Positions 25,154-34,499 are shown, counted from the first letter of the stretch. The stretch: DNA of 39,803 nucleotides from Paracoccaceae bacterium (GCA_013373445.1 JABXHV010000199.1:1-39803); one strand, 5' to 3'. The notes: generated from the letters alone by a model not told the origin. Translations and numbers: made by a program.

Positions 25154-26320
25154 ATGTCTGAGACCTTATCCCCCGCCGTTGTGTTTACCCGTGAACTTAT
25201 CAAATGTCCTTCCGTAACACCTCTGGAAGGCGGAGCACTCACCTATCTCCAGACTATTCTGGAGGGTGCTGGGTTCAAAGTTGATCGCGTGACCTTTGAG
25301 GATGATGGCACGCCGGACGTCGAGAACCTTTTTGCCAGCATAGGAAGCGGCGCACCTCATTTTGTATTTGCGGGCCATACCGACGTTGTCCCGGAAGGTG
25401 ATCGGGCCGACTGGTCGAGAGGCCCCTTTGATGGTGAAATCGCCGACGGTGTTTTGTTCGGTCGTGGTGCAGTCGACATGAAGGGCGGCATCGCCTGTTT
25501 TGCAGCAGCTGCCATGGACTACCTGAAAGCCAAGGGATCGGCCTTTACTGGAACAATCTCTTTGCTGATCACCGGTGACGAGGAAGGTCCTGCAGTCAAT
25601 GGAACACGGAAGCTCCTGGACTGGGCTGTGGAGCAGGGACATCATTTTGATGCCTGCATTGTGGGAGAGCCAACCAACCCGAACTTGCTTGGAGATGCGA
25701 TCAAGGTTGGACGCCGCGGGTCCTTGTCGGGCATTGTCAGTGTTGAGGGCACGCAAGGACACGCTGCTTACCCGCACCTTGCAAAGAACCCGATCCCCGC
25801 GTTGATGGCGCTCATGGCAGGTCTCGATGCGGTTGAGTTCGATATGGGCAACCAACGCTTTCAACCAAGCAATCTTGAGATCTTGAGCTTTGATGTCGGC
25901 AATCCGGCGTTCAACGTCATTCCGGCACGCGCCAAGGCGCATTTCAATATCCGCTACAACGACGAATGGACTTTGGAAAGTCTTAAGGCAAAGATCACCG
26001 AAACACTGGCGGCTTCCGCTCCACAGGATGCAGATTGGTCAATCGAGTTCCGCAGCGATGCCAGTGAAAGCTTTTTGACCAAAGATGAAAAGCTGATCGC
26101 AAGTCTGAGCAAAGCTGTTGAAACCAGGACCGGAAAAGTGCCGGAACTGTCGACTGGCGGCGGGACATCAGACGCGCGGTTTATAAAAAATTATTGTCCG
26201 GTGGTTGAGTTTGGTCTCGTTGGTCAGACAATGCACAAGGTCGATGAATGCACGTCGTTGAAAGATCTGGACGAATTGACAGCGATCTATCTTCAATTCC
26301 TTGAAGATTACTTCGCCTGA
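25154..26320 (+). CDS. dapE: Succinyl-diaminopimelate desuccinylase
   Basis: DapE hydrolyses N-succinyl-LL-diaminopimelate to LL-diaminopimelate and succinate in lysine and peptidoglycan precursor synthesis. The 388-residue M20 peptidase has the two-metal ligands in FAGHTDVVPEG and GRGAVDMKGG, the catalytic glutamate pair in ITGDEEGPAVNG, VGEPTN, STGGGTSDARF and a final metal histidine in GQTMHKVDE. The frame extends 132 bases upstream, but that would run over the end of the DUF805 gene; the ATG at 25154 begins the family sequence (ETLSPAVVFTRELIKCPSVTP). dapD, which makes the succinylated precursor, is on the other strand about 2 kb away. Confidence 0.96.
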   Translation: MSETLSPAVVFTRELIKCPSVTPLEGGALTYLQTILEGAGFKVDRVTFEDDGTPDVENLFASIGSGAPHFVFAGHTDVVPEGDRADWSRGPFDGEIADGVLFGRGAVDMKGGIACFAAAAMDYLKAKGSAFTGTISLLITGDEEGPAVNGTRKLLDWAVEQGHHFDACIVGEPTNPNLLGDAIKVGRRGSLSGIVSVEGTQGHAAYPHLAKNPIPALMALMAGLDAVEFDMGNQRFQPSNLEILSFDVGNPAFNVIPARAKAHFNIRYNDEWTLESLKAKITETLAASAPQDADWSIEFRSDASESFLTKDEKLIASLSKAVETRTGKVPELSTGGGTSDARFIKNYCPVVEFGLVGQTMHKVDECTSLKDLDELTAIYLQFLEDYFA

Positions 26321-26335
26321 TTGACTGGAGTTGCG

Positions 26336-26929
26336 ATGCTGAGCAGTGCTGAAATTAAGCGGTCGTTGAAAGGCTGCTGGCTACTGTTCAAGAACCAGGA
26401 GGAAGGCCTTAAACTTCTCGATACCTCCATCGAAGGGTTCTGGCGCTCCTTCCAGGTGTTTTTCCTGCTTGTTGTACCAATGGTGATTGTAGGGCTCGGG
26501 GAGCGTAAGCTCCGTCTGTCGGAAGTCGTTCAGGATCCTGAGACCTTCTCCGATGGTACGTTTTGGGCCGCACAAGCCATTAGCCTCAGCGTCGACTGGG
26601 TTACCTTTCCGGCGGTGCTCATGGTGCTGGCACGGCCTTTTGGACTATCGGCGGGCTATGTTCCGTTTATCGTTGCTCGCAACTGGTCAAGTTTGCTGAT
26701 CGCAATCCCCTATACCGTGAATTCGCTGTTCTATCTGGTCGGTTTTACCGCGCCAGGCATCATGGTGCTCTTTTCACTATCGGTGCTGGTCGTCGCGATT
26801 TGGTACCGCTACGCTGTGACTCGTATGACGCTTGGCTCCGGCGTGAGCCTGTCTGTAGGGATAGTGGTGCTCGACGTCGTTCTGTCATTGATCATAGGTC
26901 AGATCTTGGGCCGTTTCTTCGGACTTTAG
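26336..26929 (+). CDS. Multi-pass membrane protein of unknown function
   Basis: I do not recognise a characterised family. The 197-residue protein has a soluble N terminus (about 1-35, with GLKLLDTSIEGFWRSF) and then about five hydrophobic segments, including VFFLLVVPMVIVGL, WVTFPAVLMVLARPF, LFYLVGFTAPGIMVLFSL and a final VGIVVLDVVLSLIIGQILG. No catalytic motif is evident. GGAG five bases before the ATG at 26336 supports that start over a TTG at 26321. It begins 15 bases after dapE and is probably co-transcribed with it. It is convergent with the acyltransferase gene. Confidence 0.75.
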   Translation: MLSSAEIKRSLKGCWLLFKNQEEGLKLLDTSIEGFWRSFQVFFLLVVPMVIVGLGERKLRLSEVVQDPETFSDGTFWAAQAISLSVDWVTFPAVLMVLARPFGLSAGYVPFIVARNWSSLLIAIPYTVNSLFYLVGFTAPGIMVLFSLSVLVVAIWYRYAVTRMTLGSGVSLSVGIVVLDVVLSLIIGQILGRFFGL

Positions 26930-26955
26930 ACTGGCCGGCCAAGGGACTGATAGAC

Positions 26956-28146
26956 CTAGATATTTCTTGTTGCCTGCGTGCTTGTACGCCAGGCCTTGGG
27001 ACGCTTGCCGTTGAGAAGCAATGCGGCGAGAACATTCTTTTGAACGATGAATTTGTGGACCAGGAGACTGGCGGCATAGGCTGCGAGCATGGACACAAAA
27101 TAATTCATGTTATTGCTGAAGCCGATGACCTTGAAGCAATATTGAACGATGCTGATCATGAGAAAATGCACCACGTAAACGGTGTAGGAGGCATCTGCCA
27201 AAAAGCGCAGCAGCGTATTCGTTTTGCCGGCGTATTTTCTGAATAGGTTGAGAAGTGCCGAACATATCACGAAGCTCGCGAAGCCTTTTACGAAGAGCTC
27301 TCCGGCTTCTGCGATCAACGCACCAACGTGGGCTTCCAGCATTGCGTTCAGAAATTCATAGCCTGCGAGCACGATCAGACCAAAGGCGACGACGCCCCAG
27401 GCAGGTGCAACCAGGATTTCCATAAGTTTTGGGTGTCTGTACAGCAAAATCCCAAACAGGAAATACGGTGTGTACCAGCTCAGCGCCTGCACGAGAAAAT
27501 TGACATATTGCTCATCAAGAATGAGTTCGAACGTGAGCCGATGAAAAACCCGCGCTCCGAGACAAAAGGTCGCCAGCGTTATCGCAAGAATGAAGGTCTG
27601 CAGCGCGCGTGATCGGATCTTGTCGGTCAAATAAAGAACTGAGCGCTCGGTAATGGAAAACTCTGCTATTTTCACAAAGACCGAGATCAGCAGGCAGTAG
27701 AACAGCACCACGATCAAGAACCACATATGCAGAAGCCAATTGAGTTCAATCGGCATATCTGCTGCAGGCTGGAAGCTCGGGCTCAAGAACGCCACCAGAG
27801 AGATCGGCTCAACAAACGTTTGGTAGATGAAAAAGTTCGTCAGCGGGTTCAGGACAAGAAGGCCGATGAGAACTGGAATGCCGAAATTGATCGAACGGCT
27901 TGTGATGAAGGAGCCAAGGCTCCTCTTGGAAAGGCCGTAGGCGGCGAAATACCCGCAAATGAGAATGAAGAAGTTCATTCGAAAAAGGGATGAAAGGTAA
28001 TTCACTCCATCGGCGAGCCATAGGTCGGTAATGAACCCTGCGTGGAGGATTACCCCCATACTCATCAGCAGGGCGCGTATATTGTCGATGTAATGAAGTC
28101 GGGTGTTTTGACCGATCTGAAATGAAGCGTTGGGTGCGCCAGTCAT
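26956..28146 (-). CDS. Acyltransferase-3 family membrane protein (OpgC-like)
   Basis: The 396-residue protein has about ten membrane helices and starts NTRLHYIDNIRALLMSMGVILHAG, the acyltransferase-3 signature in which R/D and a later histidine sit in the first helix. LNWLLHMWFLIVVLFYCLL in the middle resembles the OpgC/MdoC branch, which adds succinyl groups to periplasmic glucans. Other members O-acetylate surface sugars, so the acceptor cannot be fixed. A longer frame begins with TTG at 28209; the ATG at 28146 gives a more typical N terminus. It lies downstream of the dapD terminator, so it is probably transcribed alone. Confidence 0.85.
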   Translation of the reverse strand: MTGAPNASFQIGQNTRLHYIDNIRALLMSMGVILHAGFITDLWLADGVNYLSSLFRMNFFILICGYFAAYGLSKRSLGSFITSRSINFGIPVLIGLLVLNPLTNFFIYQTFVEPISLVAFLSPSFQPAADMPIELNWLLHMWFLIVVLFYCLLISVFVKIAEFSITERSVLYLTDKIRSRALQTFILAITLATFCLGARVFHRLTFELILDEQYVNFLVQALSWYTPYFLFGILLYRHPKLMEILVAPAWGVVAFGLIVLAGYEFLNAMLEAHVGALIAEAGELFVKGFASFVICSALLNLFRKYAGKTNTLLRFLADASYTVYVVHFLMISIVQYCFKVIGFSNNMNYFVSMLAAYAASLLVHKFIVQKNVLAALLLNGKRPKAWRTSTQATRNI

Positions 28147-28316
28147 GGAAGAACTTTCACGGTCAATGAATGAGTTGAATGTGTGATTTGAAACGACTGA
28201 GATCGCCAAAAAGAGATCTCACGATAACCGACACTTTCTTTAAAATACTAAACAAAGTCGCGTTGAGACATCTGGCGCGAGAGATCTTTTCTGTTTGGCT
28301 AACAAAAGGTTTCAAT

Positions 28317-28346
28317 AAAAAAGGCCTGCAGTTGCTGCAGGCCCTT
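28317..28346 (-). terminator. Rho-independent terminator of dapD
   Basis: On the minus strand a perfect 9-pair stem (GGCCTGCAG at 28323-28331 with CTGCAGGCC at 28335-28343, loop of three) is followed by a run of six T. It starts about 32 bases after the dapD stop and has the full intrinsic-terminator form. Confidence 0.9.
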
Positions 28347-28377
28347 TGAATTTTTCGATAATCGCCTGGGACGCGTA

Positions 28378-29226
28378 TCAGTCTCGGAGCAACTCATTGA
28401 TAGATGTCTTTGACCGGGTCTGCTCGTCGACTGTTTTGACGATTACGGCGCAGTAAAGGCTTGGGCCCCAGTTTTCGCCAGGCAGGTTCTTGCTTGGAAT
28501 TGTGCCTGGGACGACAACGGAGTAGGCCGGAACTTCACCGATGTGGACCTTGCCGGTCTGGCGGTCGACAATCTTCGTAGAGGCGCCGATGAAAACACCC
28601 ATCGATAAGACGGCACCTTCACGCACGATGACACCTTCAACGACCTCTGAGCGTGCACCAATGAAGCAGTTGTCTTCGATGATCACAGGACCTGCCTGCA
28701 GGGGTTCGAGTACCCCGCCAATGCCAACGCCACCTGAGAGGTGAACGTTCTTGCCAATCTGTGCGCATGAGCCAACGGTTGCCCATGTGTCGACCATCGT
28801 GCCTTCGTCTACATAGGCGCCGAGGTTTACAAAAGATGGCATCATAACGACGCCCTTACCAATGAAGGCAGAGCGACGCACGGTACAATTCGGAACAGCG
28901 CGGAAGCCCGCACCCTTGAATTCTGCTTCACCCCAGCCGTCGAACTTGGACGGAACCTTGTCCCACCATGTCGCATCACCAGGACCACCCTTGATGACTT
29001 CCATGTCGTTGAGGCGGAAAGACAGCAGAACAGCCTTCTTGGCCCACTGATTGACAACCCAGTCACCGTCCTTCTTTTCAGCTACGCGAAGCTCGCCGCC
29101 GTCCAGAAGGTTGAGGGCAGTGTCAACTGCGTCCCGAATATCGCCGGTTGTCGCAGCGTTGATGTTGGCGCGATCTTCAAACGCGGCGTCAATTGTTGCA
29201 GCCAGTTTGGAAAGGTCGTGGGTCAT
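28378..29226 (-). CDS. dapD: 2,3,4,5-tetrahydropyridine-2,6-dicarboxylate N-succinyltransferase
   Basis: DapD transfers succinyl from succinyl-CoA to tetrahydrodipicolinate in the succinylase branch of lysine and diaminopimelate synthesis. The 282-residue protein has the helical N-terminal domain ([23 protein letters not shown], then [14 protein letters not shown]). The left-handed beta-helix of hexapeptide repeats follows ([25 protein letters not shown] in outline, then [17 protein letters not shown]). The C-terminal region has [16 protein letters not shown]. It is full length and carries its own terminator. The succinylated product is used later by DapE, encoded at 25154-26320. Confidence 0.96.
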   Translation of the reverse strand: MTHDLSKLAATIDAAFEDRANINAATTGDIRDAVDTALNLLDGGELRVAEKKDGDWVVNQWAKKAVLLSFRLNDMEVIKGGPGDATWWDKVPSKFDGWGEAEFKGAGFRAVPNCTVRRSAFIGKGVVMMPSFVNLGAYVDEGTMVDTWATVGSCAQIGKNVHLSGGVGIGGVLEPLQAGPVIIEDNCFIGARSEVVEGVIVREGAVLSMGVFIGASTKIVDRQTGKVHIGEVPAYSVVVPGTIPSKNLPGENWGPSLYCAVIVKTVDEQTRSKTSINELLRD

Positions 29227-29428
29227 GGTTTTTTGAGCTCCGAAGGACGGTTTAATCGTGAGCCGGACCTAAGCCGTGCAGCGCGTTTCTGTCAAGCTTT
29301 GACGTCAAATGATGGAAAAGGATCAAGCACCGTTGAGGTTTACTCCAGAGTTTCGCGCTCACATTTGATGTAGAAACAGAGATACCCTCCCAACACCGCT
29401 TGTCGGCGGATCTCGAAAGGCTCTGACT

Positions 29429-30331
29429 TTGGAACTCTGGATACCGATCACAATCTTCGCGGCCTTCTGTCAAAATGTGCGTTCGGCACTGCAGAAGCAT
29501 CTCAAAGGACAGATCAGCACAACAGCGGCAACTTTTGTGCGTTTTGGCTACGGTATGCCTTTCGCAGTTCTGTATCTCATGGTGCTTCTGGTACTGACCG
29601 GTGAGGCGTTCCCCGCGCTGTCAGCACGGTTTTTTGTAGCTGTTACACTCGGCAGCGTCTCCCAGATCGCGGCGACTTTCTTGCTGGTGCATTTGTTCTC
29701 CTACCGCAATTTCTCTGTTGGAACTGCGTATTCGAAAACAGAGCCCATTCAAGCGGCTGTGCTTGGTCTGGTGTTGTTGGGCGAAAGCATATCGGCGCAG
29801 ATGGTTGCTTTGATTGGCGTTGGTGTGGCCGGTGTGATCATGATCTCCGTGGCACGCACCACGCTGAGCTTCAAATCTCTGGGAAGCGCTGTCTTCGGGC
29901 GTGCCGCTCTTATTGGTCTGGCTTCGGCCGCTTTGTTTGGGGGCTCCGCCGCGTTCTACCGTATGGCGTCACTGTCTTTGGAGAGCGGCGGGTTTCTCAT
30001 TCGTGCAGCGTTTGCGCTCGCGGTTGCCACGATCCTGCAGACCGTTTTGATGGGAAGTTGGATGATCCTCAAGGAGCCTGCAGAGCTTAAGAAAACCGCG
30101 CATCATTGGAAGGCGTCAGTAAGCGTTGGCCTTGCAGGTGTCATGGGGTCAATCGGCTGGTTCACAGCCATGACATTGCAACAAGTCGCCTACGTACGCG
30201 CCCTTGCGCAGATTGAACTTGTCTTCACGTTTGCCGTGTCGTTCTTCATTTTTCGCGAAGCCTTGAACCGATACGAGCTTATTGGCTGTCTTTTGATCAT
30301 TGCAGCTGCGATCGGCATCGTACTGTCCTGA
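29429..30331 (+). CDS. EamA/DMT family transporter
   Basis: The 300-residue inner-membrane protein has ten hydrophobic segments in two similar halves, the EamA-duplicated drug/metabolite transporter layout. The first half holds FVRFGYGMPFAVLYLMVLLV, and its last helices hold YSKTEPIQAAVLGLVLLGE, a family hallmark. The second half repeats the pattern with ALAQIELVFTFAVSFFIFREAL. The start codon is TTG, supported by GAAAGG eight bases upstream. It is divergent from dapD and convergent with the LysR gene, whose end shares a hairpin with it. The substrate is unknown. Confidence 0.87.
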   Translation: MELWIPITIFAAFCQNVRSALQKHLKGQISTTAATFVRFGYGMPFAVLYLMVLLVLTGEAFPALSARFFVAVTLGSVSQIAATFLLVHLFSYRNFSVGTAYSKTEPIQAAVLGLVLLGESISAQMVALIGVGVAGVIMISVARTTLSFKSLGSAVFGRAALIGLASAALFGGSAAFYRMASLSLESGGFLIRAAFALAVATILQTVLMGSWMILKEPAELKKTAHHWKASVSVGLAGVMGSIGWFTAMTLQQVAYVRALAQIELVFTFAVSFFIFREALNRYELIGCLLIIAAAIGIVLS

Positions 30332-30337
30332 TGCGGT

Positions 30338-30364
30338 GAAAACGCCTATGGCGCGGCGGTTTTC
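30338..30364. terminator. Possible bidirectional terminator between the EamA and LysR genes
   Basis: GAAAACGCC (30338-30346) and GGCGGTTTTC (30355-30364) form a stem with one bulge and an eight-base loop. The A-rich and T-rich ends could give a short U run in either direction. It spans the LysR stop codon. Confidence 0.35.
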
Positions 30365-31215
30365 AGGAGCCAGTCGCGGAATGCCATAACCGGCCGCGAG
30401 AGCGGCCGGTTGGGCGACCTGACGAACCAGTATCCTGTATCGAGTTCCAGCACGGGCCATTCGGGCACCACGAGATGTCCAGCCTCGATTTCCTTGGCAA
30501 TGAAACGTTTGTCGATGACCAATGCGCCCATGCCTGCGATGGCAGCCTGAATGGCCAAGTCGCGGCTTTCCAGTAGCATACCGGAACTGGCCTCGGGATG
30601 TTCCAATCCTGTATTTTTAAGCCAAAGCGGCCAGTCATTTCGCCGGCTGGCGCTGTGCAGCAACTTCAAATTCGCAAGCGTTGCCTGATCGAGAGGTTGG
30701 TTTTCCGGAAACGTCCCCGGTGCCACCGCCACTGCAAGGTGCTCCTGCCAGAGAAGATGGTTCTGTGTGCCTTGCCATTTTCCGGTGCCAAGGCGAATGG
30801 CGCAGTCGTAGCTCTCGCGCTCAAGGTCAACCACGCGCGTCGACGCGGACAACAGGATCTCAACATCAGGCTGTAACGCCTGGAATTCCGGAAGCCGTGG
30901 AATAAGCCATCGGGTCGCAAAGGTCGAAACAGTGCTGATCCTAAGCTCTGTTCTCCCACGGCGCTTGAAACTGTCGACGGCTTCATCGATGGTCTCAAAC
31001 GCATCTCCAAGTCCGATGGCCAGACGCTGACCTTCTTCTGTCAGACTCAGGCCACGGCCATCCCGAAGTACCAATGTTGTTCCAAGCTCGGCTTCGAGCT
31101 TGCGCATCAGGTGGGAGAGAGCTGACGGGGATACGCCTAGCTCTTCGGCTGCCTGTGCAGCACGGCCGAGCCTTGCGAGAATGGAAAATGCATGAAGTGC
31201 GCGCAGTGATGCCAT
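30346..31215 (-). CDS. LysR-family transcriptional regulator (GcvA-like)
   Basis: The 289-residue regulator starts MASLRALHAFSILARLGRAA. Its LysR helix-turn-helix is AAEELGVSPSALSHLMRKLEAELG, and RGLSLTEEGQRLA ends the DNA-binding domain. The effector-binding domain follows from about residue 85 (LRISTVSTFATRWLIPRLPEFQ, DCAIRLGTGKW), which resembles the GcvA/AmpR branch. A longer frame from TTG at 31248 is possible, but the ATG at 31215 begins the family sequence. The 15-base palindrome at 31234-31248 just upstream is a good candidate for its own operator. Convergence with the EamA gene does not by itself make that transporter its target. Confidence 0.88.
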   Translation of the reverse strand: MASLRALHAFSILARLGRAAQAAEELGVSPSALSHLMRKLEAELGTTLVLRDGRGLSLTEEGQRLAIGLGDAFETIDEAVDSFKRRGRTELRISTVSTFATRWLIPRLPEFQALQPDVEILLSASTRVVDLERESYDCAIRLGTGKWQGTQNHLLWQEHLAVAVAPGTFPENQPLDQATLANLKLLHSASRRNDWPLWLKNTGLEHPEASSGMLLESRDLAIQAAIAGMGALVIDKRFIAKEIEAGHLVVPEWPVLELDTGYWFVRSPNRPLSRPVMAFRDWLLKTAAP

Positions 31216-31233
31216 GGGAACTTGGGAACTTGT

Positions 31234-31248
31234 TTGAGTTAAACTCAA
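31234..31248. promoter_or_regulatory. Palindromic candidate operator upstream of the LysR gene
   Basis: TTGAGTT-A-AACTCAA is a perfect inverted repeat with 7-base arms and contains the T-N11-A spacing used by LysR-type regulators. It ends 19 bases upstream of the proposed ATG. A tandem GGGAACTT repeat lies between it and the ATG (31216-31231). Autoregulation is inferred. Confidence 0.5.
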
Positions 31249-31307
31249 TATATGCCAAGAGACGAGTGGCTGCCAGTACTTCAGTTCAAAGGCGATTGCC
31301 AGTCAAA

Positions 31308-32027
31308 TTACTTGAGGGATTTGGTGAGCCCGCTCAGAAATAAGGCGAGGTCGTCTGTGATGTAATCAATGGATCCGTGATGAGCATCATCGGGTACATG
31401 TTGAAGAGCGTCAGGCACGATGTGAACGGTCTGCATCTCGAGGCTTTTCGGGACGATCAGGTTCTTGCCAAGGTCCTCAAACATGGCGGCCTTCGAAGGC
31501 ACGACTCCGGTCTGTTCCAGGAACATCGAATAGGCATCGGGGTGAGGCTTCGGCACGAGGTCTGCTGCGACGATGTCAAAGACCTCTTCGAAGTGGCCTT
31601 CAATACCCAGAGCCGAGAGGGTTCGTTGAGCGTGGGGAAGATCACCGTTGGTAAAGACGTATTTTTTGCCCGGAAGATCGGCCAGGACCTTGTTCAGGTC
31701 GGGTGCCCTTGCAACCTTGGAATAGTCAATGTCGTGGGCATGCGCGAGATAAGCAGCTGGGTCAATTTCATGTTCGGCCATTAGCCCGGACAATGTTGTC
31801 CCGTATTTGTGATAGTAGGCTGATCTTTTGACATGCGCCTCTTCTTCGCTGATCCCGAGATGACGTGACACGAATTCCGAAATACGCACATTGATCTGGC
31901 TGAACAGATCCGTATGCGCAGGATAAAGAGTGTTGTCGAGATCAAAGACCCAATGCTCCACATGGGCAAATGCCTCAAGTTTCCGCTGGTCCTTCGAGGG
32001 TTTGTTTGCGCCAGGCTTTATGGGCAA
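31308..32027 (-). CDS. HAD pyrimidine 5'-nucleotidase-like hydrolase
   Basis: The 239-residue protein is a haloacid dehalogenase hydrolase of the pyrimidine 5'-nucleotidase (SDT1/PYNE-like) group. Motif I is [10 protein letters not shown], with the DxD pair intact; motif II is FTNGD, followed by motif III around [10 protein letters not shown] and motif [10 protein letters not shown]. The likely substrate is UMP/CMP or another small phosphate. The start is TTG at 32027, inside the end of argB (10-base overlap), with GGAA eight bases upstream; no ATG is available before motif I. This argues for translational coupling to argB. Confidence 0.85.
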   Translation of the reverse strand: MPIKPGANKPSKDQRKLEAFAHVEHWVFDLDNTLYPAHTDLFSQINVRISEFVSRHLGISEEEAHVKRSAYYHKYGTTLSGLMAEHEIDPAAYLAHAHDIDYSKVARAPDLNKVLADLPGKKYVFTNGDLPHAQRTLSALGIEGHFEEVFDIVAADLVPKPHPDAYSMFLEQTGVVPSKAAMFEDLGKNLIVPKSLEMQTVHIVPDALQHVPDDAHHGSIDYITDDLALFLSGLTKSLK

Positions 32028-32908
32028 ATCAGTGTTCCCACACCATGTTCGGTGAACAGTTCCAGAAGCACCGAGTGCGAGACCTTGCCGTCAAGGATGA
32101 CAACACCTTCCACACCTTGCTGAAGGGCTTCGATACATGTTTCGACTTTCGGGATCATTCCTCCGGAAATAGTTCCGTCTGCAATCATGGCATGCGCCTG
32201 GCTGACTGAGAGTTGCTTGATCAACTTGCCGTTCTTGTCGAGAACGCCTGGAACATCGGTCAGGAACAACAAACGCTTGGCGTTCAGAGATCCGGCAATA
32301 GCGCCGGCGAAGGTATCTGCATTGATGTTATAGGTCTGTCCATCTTCATCCGGAGCGACAGGAGCGATGACGGGGATCAGATCTTCTTTAAGAACAAGCT
32401 TGAGAACTGTTGGGTTGACCGACGCTGGCTCACCGACAAAACCGAGATCGACCAAACTTTCGATGTTGGAATCTGGATCAACAACAGTCCGCTGCAGCTT
32501 TCTGGCGCGTACCATGTTGCCGTCCTTGCCACAAAGCCCTACAGCCCGACCACCTTCGGCGTTGATTGATTGGACGATTTCCTTGTTGATGGAGCCGGCG
32601 AGGACCATCTCCACGATCTCGACCGTGGCCTTGTCCGTGACACGCAGTCCAGCCTTGAACTCGCTCACGATGCCAAGCCGGGTCAGCATTTTTCCGATCT
32701 GGGGTCCGCCGCCATGCACGACAACCGGGTTCACACCAGACTGGCGCAGCAAGGTAATATCCCGCGCAAAGGCCGCTCCCAGTTCCGGGTCTCCCATGGC
32801 ATGTCCGCCGTATTTGACGACGACAGTGCGATCGTCATAGCGCTGCATGTAGGGCAGAGCCTGTGCAATGATATGGGCGCGGCTGATGTCGTCCTTTGTG
32901 GCGGTCAT
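32018..32908 (-). CDS. argB: Acetylglutamate kinase
   Basis: ArgB phosphorylates N-acetylglutamate in arginine synthesis. The 296-residue protein has [10 protein letters not shown] at the N-terminal nucleotide site, [14 protein letters not shown] (the GGG substrate loop), [12 protein letters not shown], and [15 protein letters not shown] in the C-terminal half. The N-terminal helix [18 protein letters not shown] is typical of alphaproteobacterial ArgB, which is often arginine-inhibited. A longer frame begins with TTG at 32968, but the ATG at 32908 gives the family start. It lies between engB and the HAD gene on the minus strand. Confidence 0.96.
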   Translation of the reverse strand: MTATKDDISRAHIIAQALPYMQRYDDRTVVVKYGGHAMGDPELGAAFARDITLLRQSGVNPVVVHGGGPQIGKMLTRLGIVSEFKAGLRVTDKATVEIVEMVLAGSINKEIVQSINAEGGRAVGLCGKDGNMVRARKLQRTVVDPDSNIESLVDLGFVGEPASVNPTVLKLVLKEDLIPVIAPVAPDEDGQTYNINADTFAGAIAGSLNAKRLLFLTDVPGVLDKNGKLIKQLSVSQAHAMIADGTISGGMIPKVETCIEALQQGVEGVVILDGKVSHSVLLELFTEHGVGTLICP

Positions 32909-33000
32909 GAAACGGTCTCGAATGTTATCTGCAAGGAGTGCGATTAGATTTTCTAGCGGGTTTGGCAAGACGCATCAATCGCCTTTGCACGTGCAGCCTT

Positions 33001-33651
33001 CTAGCTCAAAAGCAGCTGATTGATTTCAGCCCGCAATTCAGCAATGCCAGTGTTCTTATCTGACGAAGTCGCAATGATCTCTGGGAAAGAAGCGGGTCGC
33101 TTGGCCAGCGCTTTCAACGTGTCATCGATCAAGCGTGTCAGTTGTGGCGGTTTGATCTTGTCGGATTTGGTGAGCACCACCTGGTAAATCACGGCAGCAC
33201 GATCAAGCAGCGCCATTGTCTCTTCATCGACCTTCTTGATCCCGTGCCGACTGTCGATCAGCAGGAAAACGCGCCGCAGTTTCGGGCGTCCTCGCAGATA
33301 AGCGAACACGAGCTCCGTCCAGGCTTCAACGAGATCCTTGGGCGCCTGTGCATATCCGTAACCTGGCATGTCAACGATGCTGAGAGGAGTTTCCGGAGCA
33401 TTGAAAAAGTTGAGCATCTGCGTACGGCCAGGCGTTCCCGATGTCCGTGCGAGGCCCTTGCGACCGGTCAGGGCGTTGATCAGGCTCGATTTGCCAACGT
33501 TTGATCGGCCGGCAAATGCGATTTCCGTGTGGCCAAGCGTCGGCAGGTTCTCCATATCGACAACGCTCGTATGAAACGTCCAGGCTTTTGCGAAAAGCAG
33601 GCGACCGGCTTCAAGTTGCTCGTCGGAGAATTTTTCTTCTTCAATTGTCAT
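33001..33651 (-). CDS. yihA: Ribosome biogenesis GTPase YihA/YsxC (EngB)
   Basis: This is a small GTPase needed for assembly of the large ribosomal subunit. The 216 residues hold all G motifs: G1 GRSNVGKS at 48-55, the switch [10 protein letters not shown]3 DMPGYGYAQ, and G4 TKSDK near 160, followed by the SSDKNTG region. The family N-terminal helix is present before G1. It begins 68 bases downstream of the Vat-like gene and precedes argB, all on the minus strand. Related genomes usually have this gene directly after yidC. Confidence 0.95.
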   Translation of the reverse strand: MTIEEEKFSDEQLEAGRLLFAKAWTFHTSVVDMENLPTLGHTEIAFAGRSNVGKSSLINALTGRKGLARTSGTPGRTQMLNFFNAPETPLSIVDMPGYGYAQAPKDLVEAWTELVFAYLRGRPKLRRVFLLIDSRHGIKKVDEETMALLDRAAVIYQVVLTKSDKIKPPQLTRLIDDTLKALAKRPASFPEIIATSSDKNTGIAELRAEINQLLLS

Positions 33652-33719
33652 GCAGGCGTTTTACTGGGCAATTGCCTTCGCGTCGAGATAGGCGACGCGA
33701 AGAATTTGCTTTCTGGTGC

Positions 33720-34364
33720 TTAAGTTGAAGAAATAGCTCTCAATGCGTCCACATCACCACCACGTATCAGCGGCAAGTTGGCAGTAATCTTCTCAACAGG
33801 CCAATCCCACCAGGCGATCTCCAACAAAGCCTCTATGGCTTTCTCCGAGAAACGACGGCGCACCTCCCGAGCAGGATTTCCAGCAACAATTGCATAGTCA
33901 GCAACATCTTTGGCAACCACAGCTTTGGCACCAATGATGGCTCCATGCCCAACCTTTACACCCGGCATTATGGTTGCGCCGTTTCCGATCCAGACATCAT
34001 TGCCGATGACCGTGTCGCCTCGGTTCCCATCTTGGTAGGTGGTTGGGTCAAATTCGGCTTCCCAGCCGTTTTGAAAGATATTGAAGGGATAGGTGGAAAG
34101 ACCGGACATGACATGGCTGGCACCATTCATGATGAATTCCACACCGGTCGCCAAGGCGCAGAACTTGCCGATTACAAGGCGGTCACCGATAAAATCAAAA
34201 TGATAGCTGACGCATTTTTTCTGGAAGTCTTCGGCGCCATCCATGTCACTGTAATAGCTGTAGTCACCAACCTCTATGTTGGGTCCGGAGACAACATTCT
34301 TGATGAAGACGATGTGGTGCTCTCCGTTAAACGGAAAAACGGTATTCGGTTGAGGTCCGTGCAT
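33720..34364 (-). CDS. Vat/CatB-type xenobiotic O-acetyltransferase
   Basis: The 214-residue protein is a left-handed beta-helix acetyltransferase that closely resembles streptogramin A acetyltransferases of the Vat(D) kind. Shared blocks include [30 protein letters not shown] with the catalytic histidine at about H84, [13 protein letters not shown], and [20 protein letters not shown], ending [13 protein letters not shown]. Vat enzymes inactivate streptogramin A; many environmental homologues have other or unknown acceptors, so resistance is not proven. AGGAG six bases before the ATG at 34364 sets the start. It has its own leader with two inverted repeats and lies downstream of the yidC terminator, so it is probably expressed independently of yidC. 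Confidence 0.88.
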   Translation of the reverse strand: MHGPQPNTVFPFNGEHHIVFIKNVVSGPNIEVGDYSYYSDMDGAEDFQKKCVSYHFDFIGDRLVIGKFCALATGVEFIMNGASHVMSGLSTYPFNIFQNGWEAEFDPTTYQDGNRGDTVIGNDVWIGNGATIMPGVKVGHGAIIGAKAVVAKDVADYAIVAGNPAREVRRRFSEKAIEALLEIAWWDWPVEKITANLPLIRGGDVDALRAISST

Positions 34365-34404
34365 GAGGAACTCCTGATCAATGAGGTTGGAACAAAGAAA
34401 GTGA

Positions 34405-34461
34405 AAGACACACAAGTGTCTTGTCGACCCGTCGGTCAGCAGAAACTCGCTTTGCGCAAAG
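34405..34461 (-). promoter_or_regulatory. Leader of the Vat-like gene with two inverted repeats
   Basis: AAGACAC-ACAA-GTGTCTT (34405-34422) is a perfect 7-pair stem with a four-base loop, about 41-58 bases before the start codon. CTTTGCGCAAAG (34450-34461) is a perfect 12-base palindrome. The first could fold in the mRNA leader, the second could be an operator. I found no convincing leader peptide reading frame. Confidence 0.4.
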
Positions 34462-34499
34462 GGTCTTTGATCAGTTGTTCACGTTCTGGGCACTCCAAG

